From IMG/VR virus record IMGVR_UViG_3300024518_002631, positions 1 through 37,479 of that record: 37,479 nt of DNA, one strand, 5' to 3'. Position 1 is the first letter of the stretch, and each line of letters starts with the position of its first letter. Origin of the DNA: a virus. Position numbers and translations under genes: made by a program. The notes below the pieces were generated by a model. The model was not told the DNA's origin. It made no database searches and saw only the letters and a program-made list of their open reading frames with translations. Shown piece by piece: positions 7,558 through 16,152 of this stretch.

Positions 7558-9464
7558 CCGCCAATCTCCACGGCCATCTGCTCAAAGGCTGACGCCATCT
7601 CCATCAACTGCATCCGCTTGACCATTCGCGCCGTGTCCTCCGCGCTCTGGGCTTCGGTGACATTGAAGGTGTTCGAGTTGTTTTGCGTGACGTTAGCGCC
7701 GCCGCCGCCGCCGAATGATGGCGCCACTGCGCCGGCGCTCATCGCTGGAATACTTGCGCCAACGTCGGCAAAGCCTTCTTCATAGCCTAGCGCCGACATG
7801 GCGCCCATATTCTCGAAGACCTTGGACGGTGACGATATTCCCAGCGCACCTTTGGCGGCGTCAATTCCGGCGCCGACGACGCCAGTGATTGCGCTCACCA
7901 CCGCGCCCGCCGCGGCCTTTATGCCCTCTACGAGCCCTGCCATCATGCTGGAGCCTAGGGCCATGAAGCTCGCGCCGAATGCTTTCAGCGAAGCCCAAGC
8001 GGACGAGAATGCGCTGCCGATTGACTGGCCAAGGGAGGAAAATGCCTCGCCCATATTTGCCAAAGGAGCAAGCGCCGTAATCGTGGCGTCTTTTAGAATC
8101 TCAAACGGGAGCATTATGATATAGGCGAGCGCAAATATGGCGGCGAGCACGGTGCCAATGGCAACGCCTATCATGACGAATCCCTTGATTGCTGCGCCAA
8201 TCATGGAGAAATCTCCCGCGCCGCCGAGCGCCGCCGACCACTCATTCAACTTGTTAGTCAGGCCAACGATGACGACGGCCATATTTGCCATCGCCTGCAT
8301 TCCCATTTTCACGTGCGGCCACATAGACGCAGCCGCAGCCGCAGCCGCAGCGAATCCGGCGGCAATGTCGTTCATCAGATTCTTGGCGCCTTCGCTCTTG
8401 CTCCACGCCATAATCTCCTCGACGATTGGCACGAGCGCCTTGCGGATTGACGGGAGCACCTTTTGAGCGAACTCGATGAAGGCGCCTTGTCCCGCGGCTT
8501 TCATCTTTCCCCACATGCCGGCCAGCGTTTTGGTCGCTTTCTTTCCAGCATCGCCAAGGTTGTCGATGTGGAGCTTCTGCTTGACGGCGGCCTTGATGGC
8601 GTCCAGTCCCTGATTTGCCGTTATCTTCCCGGCAGCTTGCATCTTCTTGACTTGCTCGACGCTCTTGTTCAACTGCTTCGCTAGGGCGCCATAGATTAGA
8701 TCAGTACTGATTCCAGCTTCCGCCAATTGCTTCATCTCGCCGCCCGCAAGCTTGCCGGCTGACTTGATTTGCGTCATAGCCACAATAATTCGCTGGGTGG
8801 CCTCCGCTCCCATCCCTAGCGCCTTCATATCGGCGGCCATCTTTACGACGTCGGTCGCTTCGCTCAAGCTGAACTGCATCGCGAGAAGCTTCTTGAACTG
8901 GTCCGTTGTTTCCATAACGTCCAGCCCATAGGTCTTCGAAAGCTTGATAGCCCTCGACATTGCCGCGTTCCCTTTCTTAACTCCGCCGGCTACGAAGTGG
9001 AATCCCATGCGGGTCTTCTCAACCCATGCCGCCATCTTAATCGTTGCCCCGACAAACTTGACCATGGCCGCAGCCGCGGCCCTTATAGCGGCCACTATTA
9101 GGTCAATCGCCTTGGCTGCGGCTGACGCTCTAAGCGCCATGCTACCCAATGCCGAGCCCATTCCACCGGTCGCGGTCGCCGAGGCGCGTTGATAACCAAC
9201 GCTCCTCATCATCTCCTTGGCGCTGCTGTTGGCGTGTTTTGTTCTCGACTTGTTGAACTTAGCCGCAGATGATTCGCTAGCCTTGGTCGCCTGCTTTGCC
9301 TTGTCGGCGGCCTTGCTAATCTTCCGCATGGCGCGAGCCAAGGCATCGAAGTCCTTCTTCGATGTTTGAGCGGCGCGCCCAATGCCCTCTACAGCCTTGG
9401 CCGCCCTCTTCGCGGGCGCGCTGACCTGATCGGTCAATTTAACGGGGAGATCGACGCCGGCCAT
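7554..9464 (-). CDS. Tail tape measure protein
   Basis: 636 residues, the longest complete gene, Ala- and Lys-rich and mainly helical. Residues ~210-300 (LGMGAEATQRIIVAMTQIKS, KLAGGEMKQLAEAGIST, KKMQAAGKITANQ) carry the conserved tape-measure signature in which a helix with QIK..GKL.GEE..QLAEAGI is followed by a sheet of small helices. A strongly hydrophobic stretch lies near residues 430-455, often seen in these proteins because the tape measure also enters the cell envelope during ejection. The gene follows the frameshifted chaperone pair and overlaps its long form by 26 bases. It sets tail length: by the usual ~1.5 A per residue rule the tail would be near 90-100 nm. Confidence 0.9.
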   Translation of the reverse strand: MAGVDLPVKLTDQVSAPAKRAAKAVEGIGRAAQTSKKDFDALARAMRKISKAADKAKQATKASESSAAKFNKSRTKHANSSAKEMMRSVGYQRASATATGGMGSALGSMALRASAAAKAIDLIVAAIRAAAAAMVKFVGATIKMAAWVEKTRMGFHFVAGGVKKGNAAMSRAIKLSKTYGLDVMETTDQFKKLLAMQFSLSEATDVVKMAADMKALGMGAEATQRIIVAMTQIKSAGKLAGGEMKQLAEAGISTDLIYGALAKQLNKSVEQVKKMQAAGKITANQGLDAIKAAVKQKLHIDNLGDAGKKATKTLAGMWGKMKAAGQGAFIEFAQKVLPSIRKALVPIVEEIMAWSKSEGAKNLMNDIAAGFAAAAAAAASMWPHVKMGMQAMANMAVVIVGLTNKLNEWSAALGGAGDFSMIGAAIKGFVMIGVAIGTVLAAIFALAYIIMLPFEILKDATITALAPLANMGEAFSSLGQSIGSAFSSAWASLKAFGASFMALGSSMMAGLVEGIKAAAGAVVSAITGVVGAGIDAAKGALGISSPSKVFENMGAMSALGYEEGFADVGASIPAMSAGAVAPSFGGGGGANVTQNNSNTFNVTEAQSAEDTARMVKRMQLMEMASAFEQMAVEIGG

Positions 9465-9986
9465 GGTTCTTCGTTTTCAAATATGCTCTTGAGAATGCTC
9501 GTGCAATGTCGTGAAATTCGGCGTGCAATAGCGCGCCTTCAACGGCCAAGCTAGTCGGCTCTCGGTCTTCGTTTCGTTCGCAGTATTGGAAGGCCAGCAA
9601 GGCGCGGGCGGCGTAGTAAAGATTTTTCTTTGCCCGCTCAAAGCCGGCTACCCTTTTTTTACTTCGCCCTCTACCTCGGTCCCAGCCAACTCTTGGATGG
9701 CTGTGGCCGCTTGCAGCACCATGCCGGGCATCTTTTCAAAGACGACAAGCAAGTCCTCTCGCGATGGGTAGACGCGGCAAGCGATAGCAAGCTCACGCAT
9801 TGAGGCGAACTTGCTACCCTTACCATCCGTTATCTTATCGGTGAAGCGCTGATAGTCAGCGAAGCTCGGAGACTTGAAGGCCACCTTCCCATGCCGGGTG
9901 CTGAACACGTGGATTTCTCCGTGCTCTTTCGCCAGCTCGTCAAGCTCGCTATCTTCTGTTTTAACTTCCTTCAATGCTGACCCCAT
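9439..9986 (-). CDS. Tail assembly chaperone, long form by -1 frameshift
   Basis: The short chaperone frame (9648-9986) ends just after a run of seven A in the message (9654-9660). Slipping back one base there leaves the reading frame open for 71 more residues, RVAGFERAKKNLYYAARALL onward, ending at TAA 9439-9441. The fusion has 182 residues. This is the G/GT arrangement conserved upstream of tape-measure genes in long-tailed phages. The extension overlaps the tape-measure start by 26 bases and has no good start codon of its own near its 5' end, which fits production only by frameshift. The extension is helical with LLAFQYCERNED and ALLHAEFHDIARAF, like the T domain that binds tail-tube monomers in lambda. 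Frameshift efficiency cannot be read from the sequence. Confidence 0.78.
9648..9986 (-). CDS. Tail assembly chaperone, short form
   Basis: 112 residues, placed between the tube gene and the tape measure like Mu gp41 and lambda gpG. The sequence KVAFKSPSFADYQRFTDKIT resembles the N-terminal part of many such chaperones, followed by helices (MRELAIACRVYPSREDLLVVFEKMPGMVLQAATAIQELAG). The last codons are Lys-Lys-Gly-stop, and the two Lys codons are the slippery site used to make the long form. It coats the tape measure during tail assembly and is absent from the virion in characterised phages. Confidence 0.8.
   Translation of the reverse strand: MGSALKEVKTEDSELDELAKEHGEIHVFSTRHGKVAFKSPSFADYQRFTDKITDGKGSKFASMRELAIACRVYPSREDLLVVFEKMPGMVLQAATAIQELAGTEVEGEVKKG
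9654..9660 (-). other. Slippery heptamer for programmed -1 ribosomal frameshift
   Basis: In the message this is A AAA AAA followed by GGG and the zero-frame stop TAG. It fits the X XXY YYZ rule with both Lys codons able to re-pair after slipping by one base. It sits three bases from the stop of the short chaperone and opens the 71-residue extension. No downstream pseudoknot was modelled. Confidence 0.75.
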
Positions 9987-9996
9987 CGCTCACCTC

Positions 9997-10446
9997 TCAG
10001 GTTAGAATGCCGCTAACGGCGTTTAGGCCATCAGTCTCCACCCTGAAGATGCTCAGGTCAAGGCTGACCTCTAGCGGGTCCGTTCCCTGACTGCCGCCGC
10101 CTTCCATATTGGTTATCCGGCAGCCGATGAGCCGGTTAACTTGGACGGGAGCGTTTGTGTCAGAGTAGGTGATGGTCACGCTGAAGCTCTGCTCCATGAA
10201 GCCGTCACCGAGCGCCTTGATGATTTCCGCATACTCCTCGGAATAGACCACCATGGAGCCCTCCGCGGAATACTCTCCTCGGGTGCGGCCAAGAAGCTCG
10301 GCGCGAGTGCCGCGCACTTCGCCAGGCTCAAGGCTATGGGTGAAGCTGATTTCCTTCACGCCGGTGAAAATGCCGATGTCTCCAACGTCAATCTCGATGG
10401 AACTGTAATCGTATTTGTTGCCGTTAATTAGCGGGTAGGTAGCCAT
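9997..10446 (-). CDS. Tail tube protein (Mu gpM class)
   Basis: 149 residues directly after the sheath gene, the standard position of the tube. The sequence is beta-rich: KYDYSSIEIDVGDIGIFTGVKEISFTHSLEPGEVRG, then RGEYSAEGSMVVYSEEYAEIIKALG and a C-terminal DPLEVSLDLSIFRVETDGL. The pattern of a GTR-X-LLGRTRGEY stretch followed by a strand and helix matches Mu-type tube proteins. It would polymerise as stacked hexamers around the tape measure to form the channel for DNA. A 9-base gap separates it from the sheath gene. Confidence 0.82.
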   Translation of the reverse strand: MATYPLINGNKYDYSSIEIDVGDIGIFTGVKEISFTHSLEPGEVRGTRAELLGRTRGEYSAEGSMVVYSEEYAEIIKALGDGFMEQSFSVTITYSDTNAPVQVNRLIGCRITNMEGGGSQGTDPLEVSLDLSIFRVETDGLNAVSGILT

Positions 10447-10455
10447 TATGAATCC

Positions 10456-11895
10456 TTAGACGGTCACAGAGAAGCCGATTTGCGTGGTGATATATTTGCT
10501 GTAGCCAAGCGGTCTGACAGCAACGTCACTGTTAACAGTTTGGGAAATCTGAATATTATTTGTGCGGTCTATTTGGTAACTGAAGTCCGAGACGTGGCCG
10601 CGGGTGCCCTCGGCGTTGCTCGGTGCGGTGAGCTGAGCTGACAAGGCGTCGCGCCCTCTTGTCTCCAGCCTTGCCGCGTCCAGCTCGTTGATGGTGCCGG
10701 TCGCCGTCGTCCGCAGGCCCATCGAGATGAAGTTCTGCTGCACCAGATAAGTCGTCTTGCAAGCCACGTCCATAACGCGCCCATACTGCCAATAAATGAA
10801 GTCCGAGCCGGGGTCACTCTTCAGCCTTGCGTTTGTAATGTAGAAGCCGGGACGCCCCAGCCAGCTGCGGGTGGTCGTGATTCGGTGAACGTCGAGCACC
10901 TCATTCAGAAACTCGTCGTGCGAGATTGAGAGCACTCCGGCGAGCGCTCCCGATGCCACGCGGGCGAGGTCGGTGCTGATAAGCGAAGCGGCAGCTCGGG
11001 AGCCGACCACGTCCACGATTGAGCGGCTAGGAGCGCCCCAGCCGGAGAAGGCTTTGCTGGATGCGACGTCACAGGAGCCATAACAAACACAAATCCGGTT
11101 ATCGCTCACCGCGCCGAATGATGCGATGATGTTCGTCGTGTTGTCGTCCCCGGCGTCCATGATGGCGCGGGTGAAACGAAACTGGCTTTCAAAGGCCGCC
11201 ATGTGAGTCTGCAACGCGCCAAACATCGTCGCGCCGTCCGCCGCACTCGCCGGCGTGCCGGTGAGAATCAGGAAAGCCCATTCTGTGGAATCGGCCAGCA
11301 GCGCGGTGACCGCAGTCGCCAAGCCAGCGGCGTTATAGTATGGCGCCGTGCAATCGAAGCTGTGAACGTCGCCAAGCTCGAAGGCAATCGGCCCCGCGCC
11401 AACGACGAAGGTCAGCGCCAGCCCGGTGCTCGGCACGGTGTAGGTCATGCCGGCAGGGACGTTGATGGGCTCGCTGAAGGTGCGGCCGTCGTCAAGGCTA
11501 TAGCGAAAGACGCCGGTGCCCATCGTGATGCCGTCAGACGTTTCCACGATGCGAATTTGCACTTCATAGGAATCATTGGAAGCGCCCGCGACCGTGATGG
11601 TCCCGGTTGATACCCCTACGCGGACGGGCGTCACCGCTCCAGCGGCGCCAGCGGCGTTAACCGTCAGAGCCATCGCCATCACCGGACTGCCGGCAATATC
11701 TAGCGAGCGGCATACCGCTTCAGTCAACGGACCCTGGCCAAGCGCCGTCACTGCCGCGCTCTTGGTCGAGAAACTTTGAAGGGTATCGACTGCGCCAAGC
11801 TCGCAACAACCGAGCAGAAGCGGAGTCGTGGACGAAGGCTCGACGAGCCCAAGACCGGGGTCTAAGATGGTAATGGTCTGATTCGGAATGGGCAT
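10456..11895 (-). CDS. Contractile tail sheath protein (Mu gpL class)
   Basis: 479 residues, within the usual range for sheath subunits. An N-terminal IPNQTITILDPGLGLVEPSSTTPLLLG leads into an alpha/beta domain, a beta-sandwich insertion (residues ~90-180) with VFRYSLDDGRTFSEPINVPAG, and a conserved C-terminal domain with RSWLGRPGFYITNARL, SDFIYWQYGRVMDVACKTTY and a final Ile/Val-rich strand (YITTQIGFSVTV), as needed for the handshake with neighbouring subunits. SDFIYWQYGRVMD with the following helix is typical of DUF2586/gpL-like sheaths. Presence of sheath, tube and J protein makes this a contractile-tail phage. Confidence 0.88.
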   Translation of the reverse strand: MPIPNQTITILDPGLGLVEPSSTTPLLLGCCELGAVDTLQSFSTKSAAVTALGQGPLTEAVCRSLDIAGSPVMAMALTVNAAGAAGAVTPVRVGVSTGTITVAGASNDSYEVQIRIVETSDGITMGTGVFRYSLDDGRTFSEPINVPAGMTYTVPSTGLALTFVVGAGPIAFELGDVHSFDCTAPYYNAAGLATAVTALLADSTEWAFLILTGTPASAADGATMFGALQTHMAAFESQFRFTRAIMDAGDDNTTNIIASFGAVSDNRICVCYGSCDVASSKAFSGWGAPSRSIVDVVGSRAAASLISTDLARVASGALAGVLSISHDEFLNEVLDVHRITTTRSWLGRPGFYITNARLKSDPGSDFIYWQYGRVMDVACKTTYLVQQNFISMGLRTTATGTINELDAARLETRGRDALSAQLTAPSNAEGTRGHVSDFSYQIDRTNNIQISQTVNSDVAVRPLGYSKYITTQIGFSVTV

Positions 11896-11898
11896 TGG

Positions 11899-12225
11899 TT
11901 AACCTTTGGATTTCAAATAGGGGCTGACTGCATCAGCATGAGGGGTAAGGGGTGAGCGCTCCACCGCTTCAAGCGCGGCAATGTATGCGGACTTTGTGAT
12001 TTGAATTGGCTCGTTTGCTTCATGGGCATGGCGAGCCCAGCCGTGAAGCGCTGCGGCTGCGTTGTGCTGCCAGCATGGAAGCATCTTGCGCTCTGGCCTT
12101 CGGCCAAAGCTGAAGCGCTGCAGCTCATAGCACCAAAGCTCTGGAGCCTTGGCTTCTGTAGATTGCACCTTAGCCGGCTTCTTCGGCTTCTTCTTCTTCG
12201 TCGTTGTCTCTTCTTCGTCAGTCAT
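11899..12225 (-). CDS. Small protein before the sheath gene, function unknown
   Basis: 108 residues starting at ATG 12225, whose A is shared with the last base of the upstream gene's TGA. The frame is open further upstream but that part lies inside the preceding gene. The first ~30 residues are extremely charged (TDEEETTTKKKKPKKPAK). The remainder has ELWCYELQRFSFGRRPERKM and a helical Ala/His-rich stretch (NAAAALHGWARHAHEAN). In Mu a small gene, gp38, precedes the sheath, but no resemblance is evident. A tail assembly role is inferred only from position. Confidence 0.6.
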   Translation of the reverse strand: MTDEEETTTKKKKPKKPAKVQSTEAKAPELWCYELQRFSFGRRPERKMLPCWQHNAAAALHGWARHAHEANEPIQITKSAYIAALEAVERSPLTPHADAVSPYLKSKG

Positions 12226-12743
12226 CAGCACACCGTTTCTTCGGAGCCCGTTGGCGGATAGATGAATTTGCCAGCGTGGACCTCTGTAGTAACTATTGAC
12301 AGTGGCTTCGCCGTGTCGATAACAGGAATCCGCAGCATGGAATCGAGCACAATCTTCTGGCCGCGTGCCGAGTAGTCGGCGCCGGTTTGCGTTTGGGTGT
12401 CCCAAGTGTGACTGCTGAACTCGATGGAGCCGAGCATTAGGCGGAAGCTGGCGGCGATGATTAAGTGCATCATCTCCTCGGCCTGCTCAACGTCTTGGCC
12501 CCATATATGGATCTCGCAGTTAAGCTCGACGGTGCGAAACTGCCGCGCCCTATCGGTGCCCGCTCCCATCAGCCTGCCGCCGACGTTCTGCGTTGCCGTG
12601 ATAGGTCCGCCCGTTGGAATCCAAACGATCCGCGGCCAGTCGGCGTTCTCTTTCTCCGCTAGCCTGCCGGTCGAATAATTGAACCCGGCAAGCGTGGCGT
12701 CCGCCTGAATCTCATCGACTATCTGATTGAATCGTGAAGCCAT
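12225..12743 (-). CDS. Tail terminator / completion protein candidate (Mu gp37 position)
   Basis: 172 residues, sharing one base with the gpG-like gene upstream and one with the small gene downstream. The sequence starts with a helix (MASRFNQIVDEIQADATLAG) and then alternates strands and helices: NADWPRIVWIPTGG, RTVELNCEIHIWGQDVEQAEEMMHLII. RIVWIPT followed by a strand ending in IWG and an acidic helix is the pattern of the gp37/DUF1834 and lambda gpU-like terminator group. Such proteins cap the tail tube and join it to the head. Assignment from position and general pattern. Confidence 0.62.
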   Translation of the reverse strand: MASRFNQIVDEIQADATLAGFNYSTGRLAEKENADWPRIVWIPTGGPITATQNVGGRLMGAGTDRARQFRTVELNCEIHIWGQDVEQAEEMMHLIIAASFRLMLGSIEFSSHTWDTQTQTGADYSARGQKIVLDSMLRIPVIDTAKPLSIVTTEVHAGKFIYPPTGSEETVC

Positions 12744-13228
12744 CAGGTCAAATACTTCTTGAGAACATCGGCAGCGACTAGCTTATATTCGGCAAGCCAC
12801 GCGCTCGACATTTGTCCCGGCACCATAAAGAACCTTCTCACCGGCATTTTCACCGTGTATTTCTTGGTCTTCTTTCCCTTCCTTCCCTTGGCCTTAGATG
12901 GGCGGGAAGGATGTTTAATTTTCAGACCTAGCTGGTGAGTGCTGGCATAATGGACCGACGCATCTATGACGAACTTGGAAGCCGAAAAACTCTTGACCTT
13001 GATTGAGTTTTTCAGCTCGCCACTATCAGAAAGAATCTCCCCGCCTCTCGCTGTCGCTTTCCACTTTCTTCCGTAGGGGTCCGTTTCTCTGTCGAAACCA
13101 TCAAGGGCAAGGTCGACGGTGGTGTTTGCCAACACCTCTGAAATGTCCAGCATCGCATCTTTGCCAAGCTTCTCAAACTTCTTCGCCAGCGCTTTGATCT
13201 GTTTAAGGTCAATTACAAGAGCGGCCAT
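12743..13228 (-). CDS. Virion morphogenesis protein (Mu gpG-like, phage_tail_S class)
   Basis: 161 residues beginning with a helix (DLKQIKALAKKFEKLGKDAM). The diagnostic core is FDRETDPYGRKWKATARGG, then LSDSGELKNSIKV, FVIDASVHYASTHQLG and PVRRFFMV. This DP.G..W, TG.L..SI, YA..HQ.G, P.R.F order defines the Mu gpG / P2 gpS family, which acts at the head-tail or tail-completion stage. A Lys/Arg/Ser-rich insertion (KHPSRPSKAKGRKGKKTKK) lies between HQLG and PVRRF and is longer than usual. One-base gap to the gp36-like gene and one-base overlap with the terminator candidate. Confidence 0.85.
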   Translation of the reverse strand: MAALVIDLKQIKALAKKFEKLGKDAMLDISEVLANTTVDLALDGFDRETDPYGRKWKATARGGEILSDSGELKNSIKVKSFSASKFVIDASVHYASTHQLGLKIKHPSRPSKAKGRKGKKTKKYTVKMPVRRFFMVPGQMSSAWLAEYKLVAADVLKKYLT

Positions 13229-13229
13229 T

Positions 13230-13664
13230 TTACCAACCCCTCAAGGTGTCCGGCGTGCCGGTGCCATTGAGAACATTAGCGCCAGCCGTGGCGACTCGCG
13301 GACGCCCCTCGTTGACGGTGCCGGTGGCGTCTGCCGTTTGAGATAGCGAAACCGTGCCGGCTGCCAACTGCTCGCACCAGCGGATTGTGTCCTCATAGCG
13401 AAGCCGAAAGTTGGCGTCGTATTCGTCGGGGTTATACCCGCGAAACTGAATGAGGTCATAAGCGGTAATAACAATGCAAGCCCTGACCACTTCGTCGGGA
13501 TAGGGTTGCGCCAGCGGGAGCGTATGCTGCGCCCGCAAATAAGAATCGATAAGCCCCGACGCCTTCTCAAGATGGTCGTCTTGAGTGGCGACGGGAATGT
13601 TGACGAGGGCAGCCGCAGGCAAGCCTAAGACTGCGAGGTCTGCTGCTGTTGCATATTGAGCCAT
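13230..13664 (-). CDS. Head-tail connector, Mu gp36-like (DUF1320 class)
   Basis: 144 residues with the layout of gp36-type adaptor proteins: an N-terminal MAQYATAADLAVLGLP, helix HLEKASGLIDSYLRAQHTLPLAQPYPDEV, a second helix VRACIVITAYDLIQFRGYNPDE and a third, LRYEDTIRWCEQLAAGTVSL. A-I-D-SYL..., P-P-.-V...C.I..Y.L and a late YE.....L..I/LA.G segment are the recognised family features. The protein is thought to sit under the portal as a connector ring. It directly follows the major capsid gene, as in Mu. Confidence 0.85.
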   Translation of the reverse strand: MAQYATAADLAVLGLPAAALVNIPVATQDDHLEKASGLIDSYLRAQHTLPLAQPYPDEVVRACIVITAYDLIQFRGYNPDEYDANFRLRYEDTIRWCEQLAAGTVSLSQTADATGTVNEGRPRVATAGANVLNGTGTPDTLRGW

Positions 13665-13684
13665 TGGCTGCCCTCGTCCCCGGT

Positions 13685-14590
13685 TTAGTTACAGCGCGAG
13701 CACAAGAAAAATAATCCGTAACCGACGGCGCCCCTGGAACTCACGCCCCAGATGAGTTGCTTGTCGAAAAAGGTATTATCCTCGGTCGGTCCAGTCTTCG
13801 CCACAAGCTCAGGAGCTTTGCGAAGCTGGAAGATTAGGGGCTTGATTGCCTTGCTCGTATCAGCGAGATACCAGCGCCCCGGCTCGTTTGCCAACTCAGG
13901 AACGACCAAGAGTTTTGCCGAACCCTGAAAGACGTTCGAGACTCCAGCGTTGACTCCGCCGGGGTCGGCGATGATGGTGCTATTTAGAATCTCGCGCGCC
14001 TGGCGCTCGAGTTGTGGCGGGACGATTAGGCAGTCCGGCATGACGCCGAGTGGCAAGCCGTCCTCTCCGGTGTAGCTCATCATCGCCTCTCGGACGTCGC
14101 CATAGTTAGCGGGCGTCAGAGGAGTTGCGGCGAAGATGTTGGACTGGACGCCAGCGGGGTCGATGGGGTGAGCTACGTTAAAGAAGCTCAAGCCATCAAA
14201 GCCGATGCCGGTCGTTGCGCCGAGCTGCAAAGCATTACGACACAATTCGTCTGGCCACTTGCGAGCCTGCCGCCCCATCTCAGACATGAGGGGAGCGTAG
14301 GTGCCCAAGTTGGCATCCTCGAAGTCATCGCGGTCCACTGCCACCGTAAGCTCGAATGGCAAGTTGGTCAGCGTGTAACTTGACGCGCTAACGTTCTGAA
14401 GAATGCGCGGCCCGAGCCACTGGCGCATCCTTGGGAGACGTTGCATCCAGCCATAGGTGTTCGTCCGGTTGGACGAAGGGACCACGGTGGAAAGCTGGTC
14501 GTGCCAAATAGGCGACTCGCTGTAGGCGTCGCGAAAGCGGGTGCTGAAGCTCGTTTGAAGAGCCGCGATTGCTGCTGGTGTGATTAGCAT
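13685..14590 (-). CDS. Major capsid protein (Mu gpT-like)
   Basis: 301 residues, the normal length for gpT. The N-terminus MLITPAAIAALQTSFSTRFRDAY is close to the conserved gpT start (a helix ending in F...F..A), followed by YGWMQRLPRMRQWLGPR and LPFELTVAVDRDDFEDANLGTYAPL, both strong family signatures. Further on, DGLSFFNVAHP, LPLGVMPDCLIVPPQLE and RGAVGYGLFF fit the HK97-fold A-domain and P-loop regions. A Shine-Dalgarno-like AAGGAATAAG lies before the ATG. It follows a decoration-like protein and the protease/scaffold gene, giving the standard Mu head order. Confidence 0.92.
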   Translation of the reverse strand: MLITPAAIAALQTSFSTRFRDAYSESPIWHDQLSTVVPSSNRTNTYGWMQRLPRMRQWLGPRILQNVSASSYTLTNLPFELTVAVDRDDFEDANLGTYAPLMSEMGRQARKWPDELCRNALQLGATTGIGFDGLSFFNVAHPIDPAGVQSNIFAATPLTPANYGDVREAMMSYTGEDGLPLGVMPDCLIVPPQLERQAREILNSTIIADPGGVNAGVSNVFQGSAKLLVVPELANEPGRWYLADTSKAIKPLIFQLRKAPELVAKTGPTEDNTFFDKQLIWGVSSRGAVGYGLFFLCSRCN

Positions 14591-14608
14591 TTTCTTATTC
14601 CTTATTCT

Positions 14609-15031
14609 TTACGGGTAGCTAATTGCGACCCAAACGCCATCAGCGTCTACTTCGTAAACTCGGCCCGCAATGCTTTGCGTAGCGCCGCCATTCGTTGCAG
14701 AGACGGTCCCATCGTCAAAGATGAAGCAGTCCTCCCCTACCTGAGTCGCTAAAACCATGTCTGTGGTTTCGTTAGCGAAGCGAAAGATTCCGCTCTTCAC
14801 TCGTACGTTGAGGTCACCCGCTGCGCCAGTCGTGTTATCCACGAACTCGCCGCAACGGCCAGCCGCGACGAGTCCCAAGACAGCCGTGCCGGGTGCGAAG
14901 TTGCCATTGGCATCGACAACCATCAAGGCGCCCTGATAGCAAATGGCGCCAGCCGCTGCGCCATATTCTGAAATCATAGAAAAGCTGGACGCCTTTTCGG
15001 GGACGTCCGTGTCAATTGCTAGTGCGGTCAT
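14609..15031 (-). CDS. Probable head decoration / cement protein
   Basis: 140 residues overlapping the protease/scaffold gene by 4 bases and immediately preceding the capsid gene, the position where many Mu-like and lambda-like phages carry a decoration protein. The sequence is beta-rich with many Gly/Asp turns: AGAICYQGALMVVDANGNFAPGTAV, RVKSGIFRFANET, VGEDCFIFDDGTVSAT and a closing YEVDADGVWVAISYP. That pattern of G-A...D..G.....G...V.G matches DUF2190/decoration-like proteins. It would stabilise the expanded capsid. No enzyme motif. Confidence 0.65.
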   Translation of the reverse strand: MTALAIDTDVPEKASSFSMISEYGAAAGAICYQGALMVVDANGNFAPGTAVLGLVAAGRCGEFVDNTTGAAGDLNVRVKSGIFRFANETTDMVLATQVGEDCFIFDDGTVSATNGGATQSIAGRVYEVDADGVWVAISYP

Positions 15032-16152
15032 TTCGCCACCTCGTTATTCTCTCGTTTACGCTCAGCCAGGAATGACTCGCGAGTAGCCAGCCCAAGCTTG
15101 ATGGCTTCTTCATCTTCATCGCTGAGAATGATTGCGCCGTCGCTTTGGGGTTGAATGGCGGAGACTGGAGCCACGGTGGGCGCGGCGTCTCCGAATGTTG
15201 AAAGGGATTCCATTGACTGACCACGAGCCCAGTCATGAAGGCTTGGCGGCAGCTTGCCCGCTTCGCTCAGCTTGCCGATAAGTTGCTCGCGGTCTTGCGC
15301 TTGCTTCTCATCAGTCAGCGTCTTGATTTGCTGGCTAAGCTCTGCGACCTTGGCCGGTAGCTCAGCGTTGAGCTTGATGGCCGCGGCTGCAGCGTCAAGG
15401 GTTTCTGTTCCAGTCGCTGCGAGAACTTCGCGCGACCAACTGTTAAATTCCTTGGCAATGTTTACCGCTTCATTTTCGGTGGCGGCGCCAAGGACTGCGA
15501 GAATCTTTTCAGACACTTTTCGGACCTCTTTTGTGGTGGCCGCCGCGCGGGATTGCGATGGCGGAACATTTTCTATTTGATTGGCTACGAGCGGCTCGGC
15601 GTCTCTCGTGGCTGGCAAGTTGGTCAGCGCTACGTTGAGCAGTTGCGTGATTTGCCCGGTCTTGCGGTCATAGTTGAAGGCTGGCGACAGAAAGCGGAAC
15701 TCGCGAGCGCGAAGCATCTCGGCCGCTCGCTCCGTCCACTCGACGTTAAGCGCCATCAGTTTGTTGTCCACTATAGCCGGCGTGAACCATCCTGCGGCCA
15801 CGCTCGTCTCCGGCGTCTTGACCGCTGCGAGCATCCCATGGTCAAAGTCAATCGGCAGCCGGTCGGCGCCGTGCTCTTGAAAGGCGAGCATCACGCGGGC
15901 CGCGGCGTCATCGTCAAAGACAAACTCGCCTTTGCTCGTCGAGAGATTGCCAAGCGTAAAGATGACGAACTCGCTCGGAGGCTCGGTGCCGATGACAACG
16001 GACAAGGACGCTCGCATCATGTCAGCCTCTTGCTCGATGGCGCGGCCTTGCTGCTCGGCTTTGCGCTCAGCATCTGGACCGGTGTAGCACTTGCCACCAT
16101 CGCCCCACTGGTAGCCGCTCACTCCGTCAATTTGGCAGGTCTGAACTGGCAT
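15028..16152 (-). CDS. Head maturation protease and scaffold (Mu gpI-like)
   Basis: 374 residues. Residues 1-40 have a C-X-DG-X-X-GY-X-WG-X-X-GKCYTG motif with KAEQQGRAI, a module attached to several phage head proteins. Residues ~45-190 form the gpI-like protease: FVIFTLGNLSTSKGEFVFDD, LPIDFDHGMLAA with an Asp-His pair expected in the active site, AAGWFTP and FRFLSPAFNYD, then NVALTNLPA. Residues ~220-320 are helical and charged (ELPAKVAELSQQIKTLTDEKQAQDRE), as in the scaffold domain removed during maturation. In Mu gpI makes protease and gpZ the shorter scaffold from an internal start; no clear internal start was identified here. It overlaps the preceding small gene by 26 bases. Confidence 0.85.
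   Translation of the reverse strand: MPVQTCQIDGVSGYQWGDGGKCYTGPDAERKAEQQGRAIEQEADMMRASLSVVIGTEPPSEFVIFTLGNLSTSKGEFVFDDDAAARVMLAFQEHGADRLPIDFDHGMLAAVKTPETSVAAGWFTPAIVDNKLMALNVEWTERAAEMLRAREFRFLSPAFNYDRKTGQITQLLNVALTNLPATRDAEPLVANQIENVPPSQSRAAATTKEVRKVSEKILAVLGAATENEAVNIAKEFNSWSREVLAATGTETLDAAAAAIKLNAELPAKVAELSQQIKTLTDEKQAQDREQLIGKLSEAGKLPPSLHDWARGQSMESLSTFGDAAPTVAPVSAIQPQSDGAIILSDEDEEAIKLGLATRESFLAERKRENNEVAK

Noticed and set aside
8318-8353. Tandem GCAGCC repeat
   Set aside because: It encodes an Ala run in the helical tape-measure protein; simple coding low complexity explains it.
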